A stretch of 59,703 nucleotides of DNA from Nitritalea halalkaliphila LW7 (GTDB lineage: Bacteria; Bacteroidota; Bacteroidia; Cytophagales; Cyclobacteriaceae). A model generated the notes under the pieces. The model saw only the letters and a program-made list of their open reading frames with translations, did no database searches and had not been told where the DNA came from. The position numbers were made by a program, and so were the translations under genes. This document shows positions 28,238 through 37,968 of this stretch, piece after piece. The DNA lies in contig NZ_AJYA01000029.1 in NCBI RefSeq assembly GCF_000265075.1, positions 1 through 59,703 of the forward strand, written 5' to 3'. Positions within the stretch are counted from its first letter, which is position 1. Every line of letters starts with the position of its first letter.

Positions 28238-29767
28238 ATGGCAAAACACTTAAAGTTGATCCTCGGCGATCAACTGAACAGCAAGCACAGTTGGTTTAAG
28301 GAGTCAGACCCAGATGTCTGCTTCGTGCTGATGGAAATGCGACAGGAGACAGATTATGTCGTCCATCACATCCAAAAAGTCCTTTCCATCTTCATCGCCA
28401 TGCGCGCCTTTGCCAGCCAGCTGGAGGAAAAAGGGCATCAGGTGCAGTATTTGCGCCTAGACGACCCGAAAAACACCCAAAGCCTCTCCGATAATTTGGA
28501 TATGCTAATCGCTGAGCACAAGGCCAGCCATTTTAGCTATTTGCTACCGGATGAATACCGGCTGGATACTCAGCTAAAGGAATTTTGCGCGGAGCGCGAC
28601 CTTAAAATGGAGGCAGTAGATACCGAGCATTTTCTTAGCGAACGGGAGCACCTCGGGCGCTTCTTTAAGGGGAAAAAAACTTACCTCATGGAGTCCTTTT
28701 ACCGCGATATGCGGAAAAAATACGATATCCTGATGGAGGATGGGGAGCCCCTGACGGGCAAGTGGAACTACGACCAACAAAACCGCAACAAGCTAAAAGA
28801 CACCTCTCTCCTGCTTCCGCCACTGGACCAGAGCCGAGATGTGGCGGAGATGCGGCAGTGGCTGGAGGAACAGGGTGTAAAAACCATCGGGACGGTGCCT
28901 AATGACCGCCTAAACTGGCCCTGCACCCGAAAGGAAGCCATCGAGGTGCTGCGCTATTTCTGTGAGAAACTTTTTGCACACTTCGGAACCTATCAGGACG
29001 CCATGCACAGTGAGGACCGCTTCCTGTTTCATAGCCGCCTCAGCTTCGCTTTAAACGTCAAGCTGATTAGTCCGCTGGAGGTAGTGCGTCAGGTGGAAAA
29101 ATACTGGATGGGGCACCAAGAGCAGGTGGACATCGCACAGGCAGAAGGCTTCATCCGTCAGATTTTAGGCTGGCGCGAATACATGCGCGGGGTGTACTGG
29201 GCGAAAATGCCCGACTATGAGCAGCTTAATTATTTTGGACATGAGCGGGCGCTGCCCAAGTGGTTCTGGACGGGCGACACCAAAATGCACTGCCTCCGCC
29301 ACGCGATTACGCAGTCTCTCGAGGAAGCCTATGCGCATCACATTCAGCGGCTGATGGTGACAGGAAACTTTCTTTTGCTGGCAGGCGTGGCCCCGGAAGA
29401 AGTGGACCGCTGGTATCTCGGTATCTATGTGGATGCCTTCCAGTGGGTAGAGCTCACCAACACGCGAGGCATGAGCCAGTTCGCGGATGGAGGTATCGTC
29501 GGCACGAAGCCCTATGTATCTTCCGCTAATTATATCGATAAAATGTCGAACTACTGCGGCAGCTGCCACTACGTGAAAAGTAAAAAAACAGGTGACAAGG
29601 CCTGTCCTTTTAACAGCCTCTACTGGGACTTTTACGCCCGAAATGAGGACAAGCTAGCTAAGAATCCCCGCATCGGAATGGCCTACCGCACCTGGGAAAA
29701 GATGAAAGATAAAAAGGAAATCCGCGAGCAGGCTGCCTTTTACCTAAAGCATCTGGACGAGCTCTAA
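28238..29767 (+). CDS. Fe-S bacterial cryptochrome/photolyase (PhrB/FeS-BCP type)
   Basis: A 509-residue flavoprotein of the prokaryotic (6-4) photolyase class. The start KHLKLILGDQLNSKHSWF is characteristic of the group, and the FAD domain has QILGWREYMRGVYW and WYLGIYVDAFQWVELTNTRGMSQFADGG. Four cysteines, C352, C440, C443 and C456, have the same spacing (88, 3, 13) as the [4Fe-4S] ligands of Agrobacterium PhrB. Such enzymes repair UV (6-4) photoproducts in light and some may signal. It is a single gene with its own upstream region, about 8.5 kb from the carotenoid cluster on the other strand. Antenna ligand cannot be determined. Confidence 0.92.
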   Translation: MAKHLKLILGDQLNSKHSWFKESDPDVCFVLMEMRQETDYVVHHIQKVLSIFIAMRAFASQLEEKGHQVQYLRLDDPKNTQSLSDNLDMLIAEHKASHFSYLLPDEYRLDTQLKEFCAERDLKMEAVDTEHFLSEREHLGRFFKGKKTYLMESFYRDMRKKYDILMEDGEPLTGKWNYDQQNRNKLKDTSLLLPPLDQSRDVAEMRQWLEEQGVKTIGTVPNDRLNWPCTRKEAIEVLRYFCEKLFAHFGTYQDAMHSEDRFLFHSRLSFALNVKLISPLEVVRQVEKYWMGHQEQVDIAQAEGFIRQILGWREYMRGVYWAKMPDYEQLNYFGHERALPKWFWTGDTKMHCLRHAITQSLEEAYAHHIQRLMVTGNFLLLAGVAPEEVDRWYLGIYVDAFQWVELTNTRGMSQFADGGIVGTKPYVSSANYIDKMSNYCGSCHYVKSKKTGDKACPFNSLYWDFYARNEDKLAKNPRIGMAYRTWEKMKDKKEIREQAAFYLKHLDEL

Positions 29768-29895
29768 GGTTATTTTCTGTCGCTTACTGTTTTGCCTACC
29801 GGCCAAAACAAAAGGCTGGAGGCATGCTGAAATACATTTCTCCAGCCACACTCCGGCGCATTAGAAATAATATCTCAGCAATATATGAATGGGAT

Positions 29896-30601
29896 TTACC
29901 TGCCTGCCTCTGGTGCATCACGCAGTAATCCGCTAGCCTGATACTGCACGCCGAGATACACACTTCTACTCGAAAAGCTTTTCTCCTCTTGATGTTGTTT
30001 CGCCGTAAAGCCTACACCGAGCTCCGCCTGTACGGCAAAAGGCTGTACAAACTCCCTCACGGAAACACGCGTCCGTTCGCCATCCACGGCCGCGCTGTAA
30101 GAAGCCCTTAAATTTGTCAGCAGGCGACCACCGCCCTGCAGGTAGAAGCGATTCAGCAGGGTGTTGTCTCGGATAAGCTGCTTAAAATGATACCGCCCAT
30201 ACACGCCGGTTCCTAAGCCAAGGGCGGAGTAGCGGGGAAAGCGCCTCTCTGGGCTGGCTACCCCCAGAATAGCCCCTCCTCCATCCGCTGAGGCAGAAAG
30301 AAATTCCGCATCAAAATTATAGTTTAAGTCATCTAGCTCTCCAGTAAGCAGGATGGACCACTTTTTATTAATACCGTATGCTACATAATAGCCTAAAGAT
30401 AAAACCCTGCCTGACTGCTGGAAAATGTTATCGTCGAGATTCAGCGTATTCGTTACGCCAAAGCTGAAGCTTACGCCATGTTGAAGGGCGAGTCCTTGGA
30501 ACGTTTCACGATCTGATTTGGCCTGTCCAAAGCTGGCAGCAGAAAAGAAAAAACAAGAAAAACGCACTGAGAGATAGGCGTTTAAAAGAAGTGTACAACA
30601 T
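29896..30601 (-). CDS. Small outer-membrane beta-barrel protein (frameshifted at 30548-30553)
   Basis: The mature part has barrel-like alternating strands (SFSFGVTNTLNLDD, VLSLGYYVAYGINKKWSILLTGELDDLNYNF, ALGLGTGVYGRYHF, QAELGVGFTAKQ) of an outer-membrane protein of unknown type. The uninterrupted frame begins only at a GTG at 30567 inside a signal peptide. The ATG at 30601 opens MLYTSFKRLSLSAFFLF in another frame; shortening the run of six A (plus strand) at 30548-30553 by one joins them as a good signal peptide ending SFGQA. Corrected length is 234 residues. No neighbour points to a function. Confidence 0.68.
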
Positions 30602-31038
30602 ACGGATGAGGTTAAAAATAACTACAAACAATTTTAGAAGAGGCAACGCTGCTACAATTTCAGCACAGCAGCCTTAATAATAAAACAAGAAAATAACAGA
30701 TTTACTATATGTTATTTTGACAGACAATATAAAAACAAAAACCGATAGCACATAGATATAAAACTAAAATTATTTTAAAAAATACAGCTAAACGGTTCTT
30801 CAAGCTTTTCATTTACCGCAATGCATGCCGCTGAGCGGAGCCTGGCAGGGGTGCTTAGTGACCTATTGAGAGGAAAGGCTGCGGCCCTTCTTAAAGAGGA
30901 AAACCAGCCTGAAATCTCATTTGGGTAAGGAGTAGGAACCATGTGGCGCAGGCTACAGCCGTATACATACCCTTTTTAGCGCTGTGAGGGAACAAAATGA
31001 TTGGGTATTTTGTATTACATGTATATACATTAATAGAC
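30602..31038. other. Intergenic region between the small barrel gene and the pirin gene
   Basis: 437 bases between divergent genes with no recognisable gene. The left half is very A/T-rich and the right half is closer to the local average. It must hold the two promoters; I could not place a convincing TAnnTTTG box for either. Confidence 0.45.
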
Positions 31039-31889
31039 ATGGAAGCAAAAAAAATCAAAACCATACACAGCGGGCATTTTCATCACATCGCAGATCTGGA
31101 GACCACTACACCGTTACCGAATCGCGGCTTGGAGCACCTGGACCCTTTCTTGTTTCTGAATCATCATGGCGCTCAGTTCTACCCACCGCATAATAATGGG
31201 CTTCCTTTCGGTCCACATCCGCATCGCGGCATGGAAACCTTAACCTTTATCATAGAAGGCGATATCAAGCACCGAGATTCTCACGGGCATCAGTCGACGA
31301 TCGAGGCAGGAGGCATTCAGTGGATGTGCGCCGGAAGTGGTTTGCTGCACGAGGAAGTAAGCTCAGAAAAGTTCAAGCGCGAAGGTGGCCAATTGGAGAT
31401 CTTGCAGCTATGGCTTAACCTTCCCGCCAAGAAAAAAATGATGGCTCCTGCCTACACGGGCTTGCAGCGTGAGGACATTCCAGTTTACCAAGCCGAAGGC
31501 GTACATGCGCAGGTTTTATTCGGTCAACTCGGAGATGTAAAAGGCCCTTTAACGCCTAACTTCCCGCTAAACTTTTACACGCTTTATTTAGAAGCGGGTG
31601 CTGCGATCGACTTACCTATTCAGGAAAACGATCAGGTCTTTCTGTACCTGTTCAGGGCAAAATCGACGTAAATGGAACAGAGATAGCCGCCAAGCAATTA
31701 CCAGAATTTGTTCCAGGGACCGGCACCATCACCCTGAAAGCCACAGAAAAATCCATAGTACTGTTCGGTCAGGCGGAACCTTTCCAGGAACCGATTGTCA
31801 TGCAGGGGCCCTTTGTGATGAACAGTATGCGGGAAATTCAAGAAGCCTACATGGACTATCAAAACGGGCGCTTTGGGCGCTGGTCCTAA
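31039..31889 (+). CDS. Pirin family protein (frameshifted near 31650)
   Basis: Frame-corrected length is 283 residues, normal for a bicupin pirin. The N-terminal cupin has LDPFLFLNHHG, FGPHPHRGMETLTFIIEGDIKHRDSHGH and GGIQWMCAGSGLLHEEV, with the metal-binding histidines and glutamate of pirins. The C-terminal cupin continues after the break. One missing base near 31650 restores LYL-VQGKIDVNGTEI, and the protein then ends NGRFGRWS at 31887. The ATG at 31039 was chosen over 31027 or earlier codons since MEAKKIKTIHSG is the usual start. Pirins are Fe-binding and some act as quercetinases; the substrate here is unknown. Confidence 0.9.
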
Positions 31890-32202
31890 AGTAAAAAACT
31901 ATTTACAGATCAGCGAAACCCTACAGGGATAACACGCTTGTGCTTTCGTTTGTAACATTAGGGAAAAAGCAAGAAGAGGAAAAAATAGGAGCCTCTTCTC
32001 AAAGTATTTACTGAAAAAGTCACTTAATCACCCTGACATAAAGGTAGGTAGAATCGCGCTCTGAAAAAATACCCGATTTTGGGTATTCAGAGTCGTTCTT
32101 TCTTTCGTAGAGTTTTTTAACGGAAAAGATCAGTTTACACCAAAACCTGTCGGAGAAGGCCGAAAAATAAGGGGACAGAAGGAGAAAAAACTGTTGAAAG
32201 AT
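31890..32202. other. Intergenic region after pirin, with a hairpin
   Basis: 313 bases between converging genes. A hairpin AATACCC-GATTTT-GGGTATT at 32068-32087, extended by CTGA/TCAG outside it, may end one of the transcripts, though it has no long T-tract. No coding sequence is seen. Confidence 0.45.
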
Positions 32203-32991
32203 TTACTTTTTATCAGGTGCATACGCCTGAATTCGCGCAGAAAAAGCGGCATACAGTTCCAACATATCCGGGTGCCGCTCCGCTAAAAAAGACTGTTGAC
32301 GCAGCAGGGTTTCTTCATCCCCACGCTGCGCGGGACCCGTTTGCGCTTGCTGAGGGCCGAGCTGAAAAGCTTTCGCCACGGTCTCTTCGACTAATGGCTG
32401 TAAAAGTCCCAGCTCCAACTCTTCTTCGCCCAGTACAGTGCTTGCCATTGTGAGCAGATGGTTCGTAAAATTCGAAACGAAAACAGCCGCTACATGCACC
32501 ACGCGTCGCTCCTTAGACCCCAGGACCTGCACGTGCTCGCTAAGACTCCCTGCTAGCCGCTTCAGTCGTCGTAAAACCTGCGGATTATCCGCTTCGACGA
32601 GAATGGGCACTTGACCGAAGTCCACAGAGCGCCCTTTAGTGAAGCTTTGGAGCGGATACAGGATACCCACCTCATCTGCAGAAGATGCATAGAGCACATC
32701 CAGTGGAACCGTACCTGAAGTATGCAGCAGAATCGCTCCTTCAGGCAAAATCAATTCTTCGCAACAGTCTGCTATCGCATCATCAGACACCGCAAGGATA
32801 AACCAAGTCGCCTCACTCTCACTAAAGTCCAGGTGATCCTGATACTCCGCGATATACAGATTTTCGATCAGTGCATGGGCCTGTTTAGGGCTTCGCCCAA
32901 AAACCTCTAAAAGCTGATGCCCGGCCAGTTCCAAGGCCTGCGCCAGGTGCCAGGCCACATTTCCAGTGCCGATAAGACTGATTTTTTCCAT
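32203..32991 (-). CDS. Rossmann-like and DUF2520 domain-containing protein
   Basis: A 262-residue soluble protein from the ATG at 32991. The N-terminal NAD(P)-binding fold shows EKISLIGTGNVAWHLAQALELAGHQLLEVFGRS, and the C-terminal helical DUF2520 domain has VVHVAAVFVSNFTNHLLTMAS and RGDEETLLRQ. The ORF reaches further to 33030, but those extra codons overlap the terminator hairpin after ccmF, so the downstream start is preferred. The family resembles ketopantoate or pyrroline-5-carboxylate reductases; the substrate is not known. It follows the ccm genes but is likely a separate transcript because of that hairpin. Confidence 0.85.
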   Translation of the reverse strand: MEKISLIGTGNVAWHLAQALELAGHQLLEVFGRSPKQAHALIENLYIAEYQDHLDFSESEATWFILAVSDDAIADCCEELILPEGAILLHTSGTVPLDVLYASSADEVGILYPLQSFTKGRSVDFGQVPILVEADNPQVLRRLKRLAGSLSEHVQVLGSKERRVVHVAAVFVSNFTNHLLTMASTVLGEEELELGLLQPLVEETVAKAFQLGPQQAQTGPAQRGDEETLLRQQSFLAERHPDMLELYAAFSARIQAYAPDKK

Positions 32992-33018
32992 AGCGTCCAA
33001 AAGATACGACCGAAAAAA

Positions 33019-33055
33019 GAAAAAGACCAAAATCTTTTCGATCTTGGTCTTTTTC
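33019..33055 (-). terminator. Terminator of the ccm operon
   Basis: GAAAAAGACCAA...ATC pairs with GATCTTGGTCTTTTTC over 16 positions with one mismatch, with a short T-rich loop. It lies 13 bases after the ccmF stop and before the DUF2520 start. Confidence 0.75.
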
Positions 33056-33067
33056 GGTGCTTATTAC

Positions 33068-35595
33068 TTATTCGAGCCCTTTATCGCGCATTTTCTTAAA
33101 CTCATCGAAGCGTCTGAAAATGGCTACCGTAAAGCCGATAAGCATAATGATAGTCCCCGCCCAGAGAATGTTAATATGCGGTTTTACCATCGCTTTTAGT
33201 ACCACATAATCCTTTTGGTACCGGTTCACTTTAAAGAGGAACTTATTCTCCTCGGGCATAATATTATCGATCTCGATCTTCACCCCTAATTCTGGATCTG
33301 TGAATGGCACACGGCCCACCTGGTTTCCTCGAATAATAAAGACAGGCTCTAAGCGTTTTTCCACATCGAAATCCTGTACGACGATGCTGGCTTTGACCGC
33401 TAGGTCACCATCTTCTAATCGAATACCATTAATTTCTTCTAGAACCTCCACACCTTCGAACTGCGTCACGAAATCCGAGATAAAGAATTGATCACCTGGA
33501 GCAACCTCAAAGAACTCGTCATCGCGCCATTCTGGATCATCGAAATCATTAATCACGGATACGAAAGTGTATAAGTCACGGCTCAGATAACGTCGAGAAT
33601 CGGGAGAAGAAATGAGCCCCATGGATTCATTATACTGCGCCATCGGGTACAGCGTAAACTGCCGCTCCTCTTCTTGGTAATAATCGATCCGAAAGTAATC
33701 ATTTTCCTCCAGTACGATCGGCACTAAATCTCCTTTCCGGTAGTAAATACGCCCTTTTTGTTCGAGATCAGTCAGCGCGATAGCTTCATTTACCCGCTCT
33801 GTAGGCTGCAGTTTATTGACATTCACAAGCTCTGGCATACCTTTTACCTTCTTATGACGGCCGCGATATACTGCCGTATAATCCTTTATGGCAGTCGGCT
33901 TATTGATAAAAAGTAGCACATGCTCTTTATTGATTTCATCCTCAAAGCTATTGCTATACGTCAGGCCTGATAGGTTAAAGGAAATCACCTCCGAGTAGCC
34001 TGAAGAAAACATCGTTCCGATAAGAATCATCCCTAAACCGATGTGGGCGAGGGAGCCTCCGGCCAATTTAAACGTCTTCTTCTTCACCAGTTGAAAGAGA
34101 ATCGTCGCATTCGCCGTGATGGTGAAGGTGGAGGCCAGTACCAAGATGATGTACTTAATGTCATACACCTTACCTAAGACGATAATCGCCGCTGAAAGCA
34201 CCAGTGAAGCGATGTAAGGGGTCACCAAGGCATTTTTTAAGGTGTCGCGATCGATTTTTTTCCACCAGAAGAACTGTCCTATCGCCGTCAAAAGAGCAAG
34301 TGCCACTGCAAACCACAGTTGGAACTTGGTATAAAAACCAACCTGATCTGCGGGTGGAGCCATATTAGAGATTCCGCCGAAGGACTCCACGAGTGCATTC
34401 CACACGGGAATAGAAGTGGGAAGAATCACTTGGAAGGCCATCAGCCCTAAGGTAGTAGCGCCGACGAAAACCCAAAACTCTCTTGAATACACGGAGGCTT
34501 CTTTCTCAGAGGTAGGAATATGTTTCCAAGAGCGTACGGCCAGGAAAACTGCCACGAAGAGAAAGAAAAACATGTAAATCATCAGCTGACCCGAAAGCCC
34601 AAGTCGGTAAAGGAGTGCACGGAAGAATCTCCAAGGACACCACTACGCACCAAGAAGGTAGCATAAAGCACAAGAATAAAGGTAGCGATTACCAGTACAA
34701 TCGATGTCTTTAATGCCGTACTGCTCTTCTTATACGTAATCATGGTGTGAATCGAGGCCACTAGGATCAACCAAGGCACGTATACGGCATTTTCTACTGG
34801 ATCCCAGTTCCAGTATCCTCCGAAGTTAAGGGTCACATACGCCCAGTAGGCACCCATGATGATGCCCATTCCGAGAACCATGGCAGAGAAAATGGCCCAA
34901 GGCAGGGCAGGACGAATCCATTCTGTATAGCGCTTATAGGCTAATCCAGCCAATAAAAAGGCAAAGGGTACCAAAGTACTGGCATAGCCTAAGAAGAGTG
35001 TAGGCGGATGAATCACCATCCAGATATTCTGGAGAAGGGGGTTAAGCCCAGTACCATCCTCTGGAATAAAGTCCGGATTTATCTGGAAAACAGGGGCATT
35101 CACTGCATCGCGAAGTAGAATGAAGGGCGAGCTACCGATTTTCAGATCACCGATAACCACTCCTAAAATCATAGAGACGAGGAAGGCTTGCACCAGTGCA
35201 AAAACCACCATCACGGGAGCTTCCCAGCGCTTGTTCGTATAAATTAGAAAGAAGCCTAAGACTACATTCCAAATGATCCAGAGAATAAAAGCACCCTCTT
35301 GGCCTTCCCAGAAGCTCGACACCATATAGTGTACTGGGAGCGCCTTCGAGGAATGCGAGTAGGCATAGAAATACTCGAATCTGTGGTTATAGATTATTTC
35401 AAACAGCGCGAAAGCGGTGAAGAAGCTGGCAAAGGCATGCACGTAAAAACTAGCGCGGCTGAAACGTTTCCAGGTCGCTTGTTCTTCGCCCATGGTCCTA
35501 CCATACATGAAGTAGGCATAAGCAGTAACGATCGCAGAAATAAATGCGATGATTACCGACAGATGTCCGGCATTACCAATAAAGGTATTTAACAT
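33068..35595 (-). CDS. ccsA: Cytochrome c biogenesis protein CcsA/CcmF (frameshifted at 34598-34600)
   Basis: Frame-corrected length is 842 residues. It is a polytopic inner-membrane haem lyase for cytochrome c. The first half carries the CcmF haem-handling signature VHYMVSSFWEGQEGAFILW and GAYWAYVTLNFGGYWNWDPVENAVYVPWL (WWD-type tryptophans), with GNAGHLSVIIAF at the start; the second half has more helices and a periplasmic domain. The two frames overlap at DLGFRVS/MIYMFFFLF; adding one G to the three at 34598-34600 (CCC on the plus strand) gives TDLGLSGQLMIYMFF, the usual family join. In Bacteroidota this gene is normally one long fusion. It follows ccmE by 26 bases. Confidence 0.9.
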
Positions 35596-35621
35596 GATAA
35601 TTCGTGAATTTAATGCGACAC

Positions 35622-36038
35622 TTACATGCCGGCGGTGTTAACTTCATTTTCCTGATACTTAGATGGGCATTTCATCAGAATTTTATCTGCCACGAAAAGC
35701 TCAGGATTTCGGTAGGAGCCGATAACGACGACCTGCTCAGAGCGCTGGAAGTCTGCGGGGACCGGCTGATTATAGAAAACACGCTGTTCTGTTCCGTCAT
35801 TATCTACCATCATAAAGTAAAAGGAAGTCTTTCCTTCACTCACTTCTATCCCCTCTACCTGTCCTGCTGGTGATTTTTTTAGTTCTCCCACCACGTGAAT
35901 GGCTTTATCATCTCCCCGTTCGAGCATAGCACGAGCGGTAGTAAAGCTTTCATACGTACTGGCATCGCCCAGCATGGAGACGATGATCACGATCGCAATC
36001 GCGATAATCCCTAGCCCAACAATGTGTCCTTTTTTCAT
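35622..36038 (-). CDS. ccmE: Cytochrome c maturation protein CcmE, CXXXY type
   Basis: A 138-residue haem chaperone with one N-terminal membrane helix (about 8-24) and a periplasmic OB domain (SFYFMMVDNDGTEQRVFYNQPVPADFQRSEQVVVIGSYRNP). It ends KILMKCPSKYQEN: C124 and Y128 make the CXXXY form in place of the classical HXXXY haem-attachment motif. That variant is known from some archaea and delta-proteobacteria and occurs in Bacteroidota. It lies between the ccmD-like gene and ccmF. Confidence 0.92.
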   Translation of the reverse strand: MKKGHIVGLGIIAIAIVIIVSMLGDASTYESFTTARAMLERGDDKAIHVVGELKKSPAGQVEGIEVSEGKTSFYFMMVDNDGTEQRVFYNQPVPADFQRSEQVVVIGSYRNPELFVADKILMKCPSKYQENEVNTAGM

Positions 36039-36075
36039 GGTATTTAGACTTAATTTTATTCGTTTACGTGGTTCT

Positions 36076-36324
36076 CTATTTTAGGTTTTTCAGCTGCTTC
36101 TCGAGCTGCCTCACCTTACGATCTGTGGCTACTGTGTACACGATCATGCCGATGAAGATAATGAGAATAATGCCGACCAAAACATATATTTTGCCCTCTG
36201 AGCGCATCAGATCGGCCATTTCTACCCGCGAATTCGCATAATCTTCCGCGGTAATTTCGATTTTCTCCTGTGCCTTTACTGCGAAGGTGAGGAGAAACAA
36301 CAGACAAGTCAGCGCTATTCTCAT
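36076..36324 (-). CDS. ccmD: CcmD family small membrane protein
   Basis: An 82-residue protein with a signal-like N-terminus (MRIALTCLLFLLTFAVKA), a second membrane helix (YVLVGIILIIFIGMIVYTVA, about 46-65) and a charged end KVRQLEKQLKNLK. It matches the CcmD-like peptides of Bacteroidota, which help CcmC release haem-loaded CcmE. Its start overlaps the ccmC stop as ATGA, so the two are translationally coupled. Confidence 0.8.
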   Translation of the reverse strand: MRIALTCLLFLLTFAVKAQEKIEITAEDYANSRVEMADLMRSEGKIYVLVGIILIIFIGMIVYTVATDRKVRQLEKQLKNLK

Positions 36325-37001
36325 GAGATTTGATTGATTAGTTTTTCTTCTACAGCTCGTTCTACGCGGCGCATGCGGATCCGCACACTGGCCATCCAGG
36401 CACCTAATAAGGTCCAGCCGATGATGGCAGGATAAAAGACCACGCGGAGGTTGCTATCGAGATCATAGGCATTAAAACCCGGGTTGCCCCCATTACCTGG
36501 ATGCAAACTATCCGTCAAGCGTGGCAGCACAAAAATAAGTGGGATAAAGGCCGCAAAGGCAAAAATATTGTAAATAGCTCCTATACGTGCCCGCTGCTGG
36601 AGATCTGGCAGTGCATTGCGCAGCACCATATATGCGAAATACATGAGGATGCCGATGGCAGAAGCATTTTGTTTCGGATCGCCACTCCAGTAGTCTCCCC
36701 ATGTGAATTTAGCCCAAAGCATCCCTGTAGCAATACCTAAAACCCCGAAAAGGAGGGCGGCATTTGTGTACTCACTCGCAGCATCATCGTACGCCAAGTG
36801 CTGGGTACGCAGGTAGCGCACGCTATTAACTACAGCAACTACAAGCAGTAAAATCATTCCAAACCACATGGTCACATGGAAATGGAGGGCGCGAATCGTC
36901 TCGTTTAAGATCGGTAGACGGGGCGCATCCATGAGCATTCCAGCCACGATCGTGTACAGCAAGAGTCCGACCGCAAGGATTTTCCACCAAGAATTTCGCA
37001 T
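36321..37001 (-). CDS. ccmC: Cytochrome c maturation protein CcmC
   Basis: A 226-residue six-helix inner-membrane protein that delivers haem to CcmE. The WWD-type segment is WAKFTWGDYWSGDPKQNASAIG (about 97-118), and the axial histidines sit in LHFHVTMWFGM and DSLHPGN. Length is normal. The ccmB gene lies 158 bases upstream with a gap that holds a possible operator-like word (TACAAATCTGATAGG at 37065-37079), so ccmB may be separately expressed. Confidence 0.93.
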   Translation of the reverse strand: MRNSWWKILAVGLLLYTIVAGMLMDAPRLPILNETIRALHFHVTMWFGMILLLVVAVVNSVRYLRTQHLAYDDAASEYTNAALLFGVLGIATGMLWAKFTWGDYWSGDPKQNASAIGILMYFAYMVLRNALPDLQQRARIGAIYNIFAFAAFIPLIFVLPRLTDSLHPGNGGNPGFNAYDLDSNLRVVFYPAIIGWTLLGAWMASVRIRMRRVERAVEEKLINQIS

Positions 37002-37159
37002 CGTAATCTTTTAATTGTCAAGTGCAAAAATACGTGATAAGTTCCGCTTTCTGGTGATATTTCGTACAAATCTGATAGGGGAAAGGTGCGCCCTGATAGC
37101 CGTCAGATGAAAACCTGTCCTATAACAGGCTATTTAATAATAAGCTCACCAAGATAGGA

Positions 37160-37825
37160 TCAGCTACGCCACAGATAAGGAAATAGGATGTAAGCCGTAG
37201 CAGCCACGATAGCATTTAAGGCCATAAGTGTCAGCAGCTTATCCACACTGACAGAAAAATCTAAACCATCCACGGCGTGTTTGGAAACCCGAATACACAT
37301 CAGTAGAATCGGAAGCACTACAGGAAAACTTAAAATCGCCATGAGTGTGGCATTGCTGCCGGCCTTTGCAGCGATAGCTGACACCATCGTGAGTGCGAAC
37401 GCTAATCCACTAGCTCCCAGAAATAGGTTGAGCAAAAACAGGCCCTGATCCTGCACCGGGTTTCCTAAAATTAACCCGAAAACAGTATACCCGAGTAGAG
37501 CTAAAAGAACGGTTAGCAAAGCATTATAGGCCATTTTAGCCAAAATCAATGCGCCGGGGGCCACTGTCATATAATAATAATAATGAAGCCCCTTCGGCTC
37601 ACCCATAAAGCTTTTCGCCACCGCAGATAGAGCAGAAAATAGCATGATCACCCAGTAAAGCGCATTCCAGGTGGGAGGGTTTAAATTACCCTGCTGGGCG
37701 CCTACACTGAGATAGGTGACGAAAACTGCCGACACCACGTATAAGATAATGCCGTTCAGCGCATACTTGAGGCGCCACTCCGACTTGAGCTCCTTGGCGA
37801 CCAAAACCAAGATTTCTTTTCCCAT
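37160..37825 (-). CDS. ccmB: Haem exporter permease CcmB
   Basis: A 221-residue six-helix membrane protein. KELKSEWRLKYALNGIILYVVSAVFVTYLS, ALYWVIMLFSALSAVAKSFMGEPKGLHYYYYMTVAPGALILAKMAYN and SFPVVLPILLMCIRVS belong to the CcmB family, the membrane half of the CcmAB ABC transporter that energises holo-CcmE release. The ATPase gene ccmA is not present in the window, nor are thioredoxin-type CcmG/ResA or a CcmH. Confidence 0.9.
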   Translation of the reverse strand: MGKEILVLVAKELKSEWRLKYALNGIILYVVSAVFVTYLSVGAQQGNLNPPTWNALYWVIMLFSALSAVAKSFMGEPKGLHYYYYMTVAPGALILAKMAYNALLTVLLALLGYTVFGLILGNPVQDQGLFLLNLFLGASGLAFALTMVSAIAAKAGSNATLMAILSFPVVLPILLMCIRVSKHAVDGLDFSVSVDKLLTLMALNAIVAATAYILFPYLWRS

Positions 37826-37883
37826 GTCCGTAAAAATAAGGTAATTTTTTTATAACTTAATCCTAATATTTTGAAACTATGTA

Positions 37884-37927
37884 AATACGGATTCGTATTA
37901 GCATTATTCCGATTTAGTCACTCGGAA
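37884..37927 (+). promoter_or_regulatory. Two inverted repeats upstream of the Rrf2 gene
   Basis: AATACG-GATT-CGTATT (37884-37899) and TTCCGA-N9-TCGGAA (37907-37927) lie in the 143-base gap between divergent ccmB and the Rrf2-family gene. They are candidate operators for autoregulation by the Rrf2 protein. No experimental motif is known to me for this regulator. Confidence 0.45.
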
Positions 37928-37968
37928 ATAAATGTTAAATACCCGTTTACAAACCATCATCTATTCAC

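Noticed and set aside
29260..29529. 89-codon ORF inside the photolyase gene
   Set aside because: Overlapping frame with arginine/glycine-rich nonsense translation; the photolyase frame is complete.
35622..35680. CcmE as a defective gene because the haem-binding histidine is missing
   Set aside because: The CXXXY variant is a known functional form and the rest of the protein is intact.
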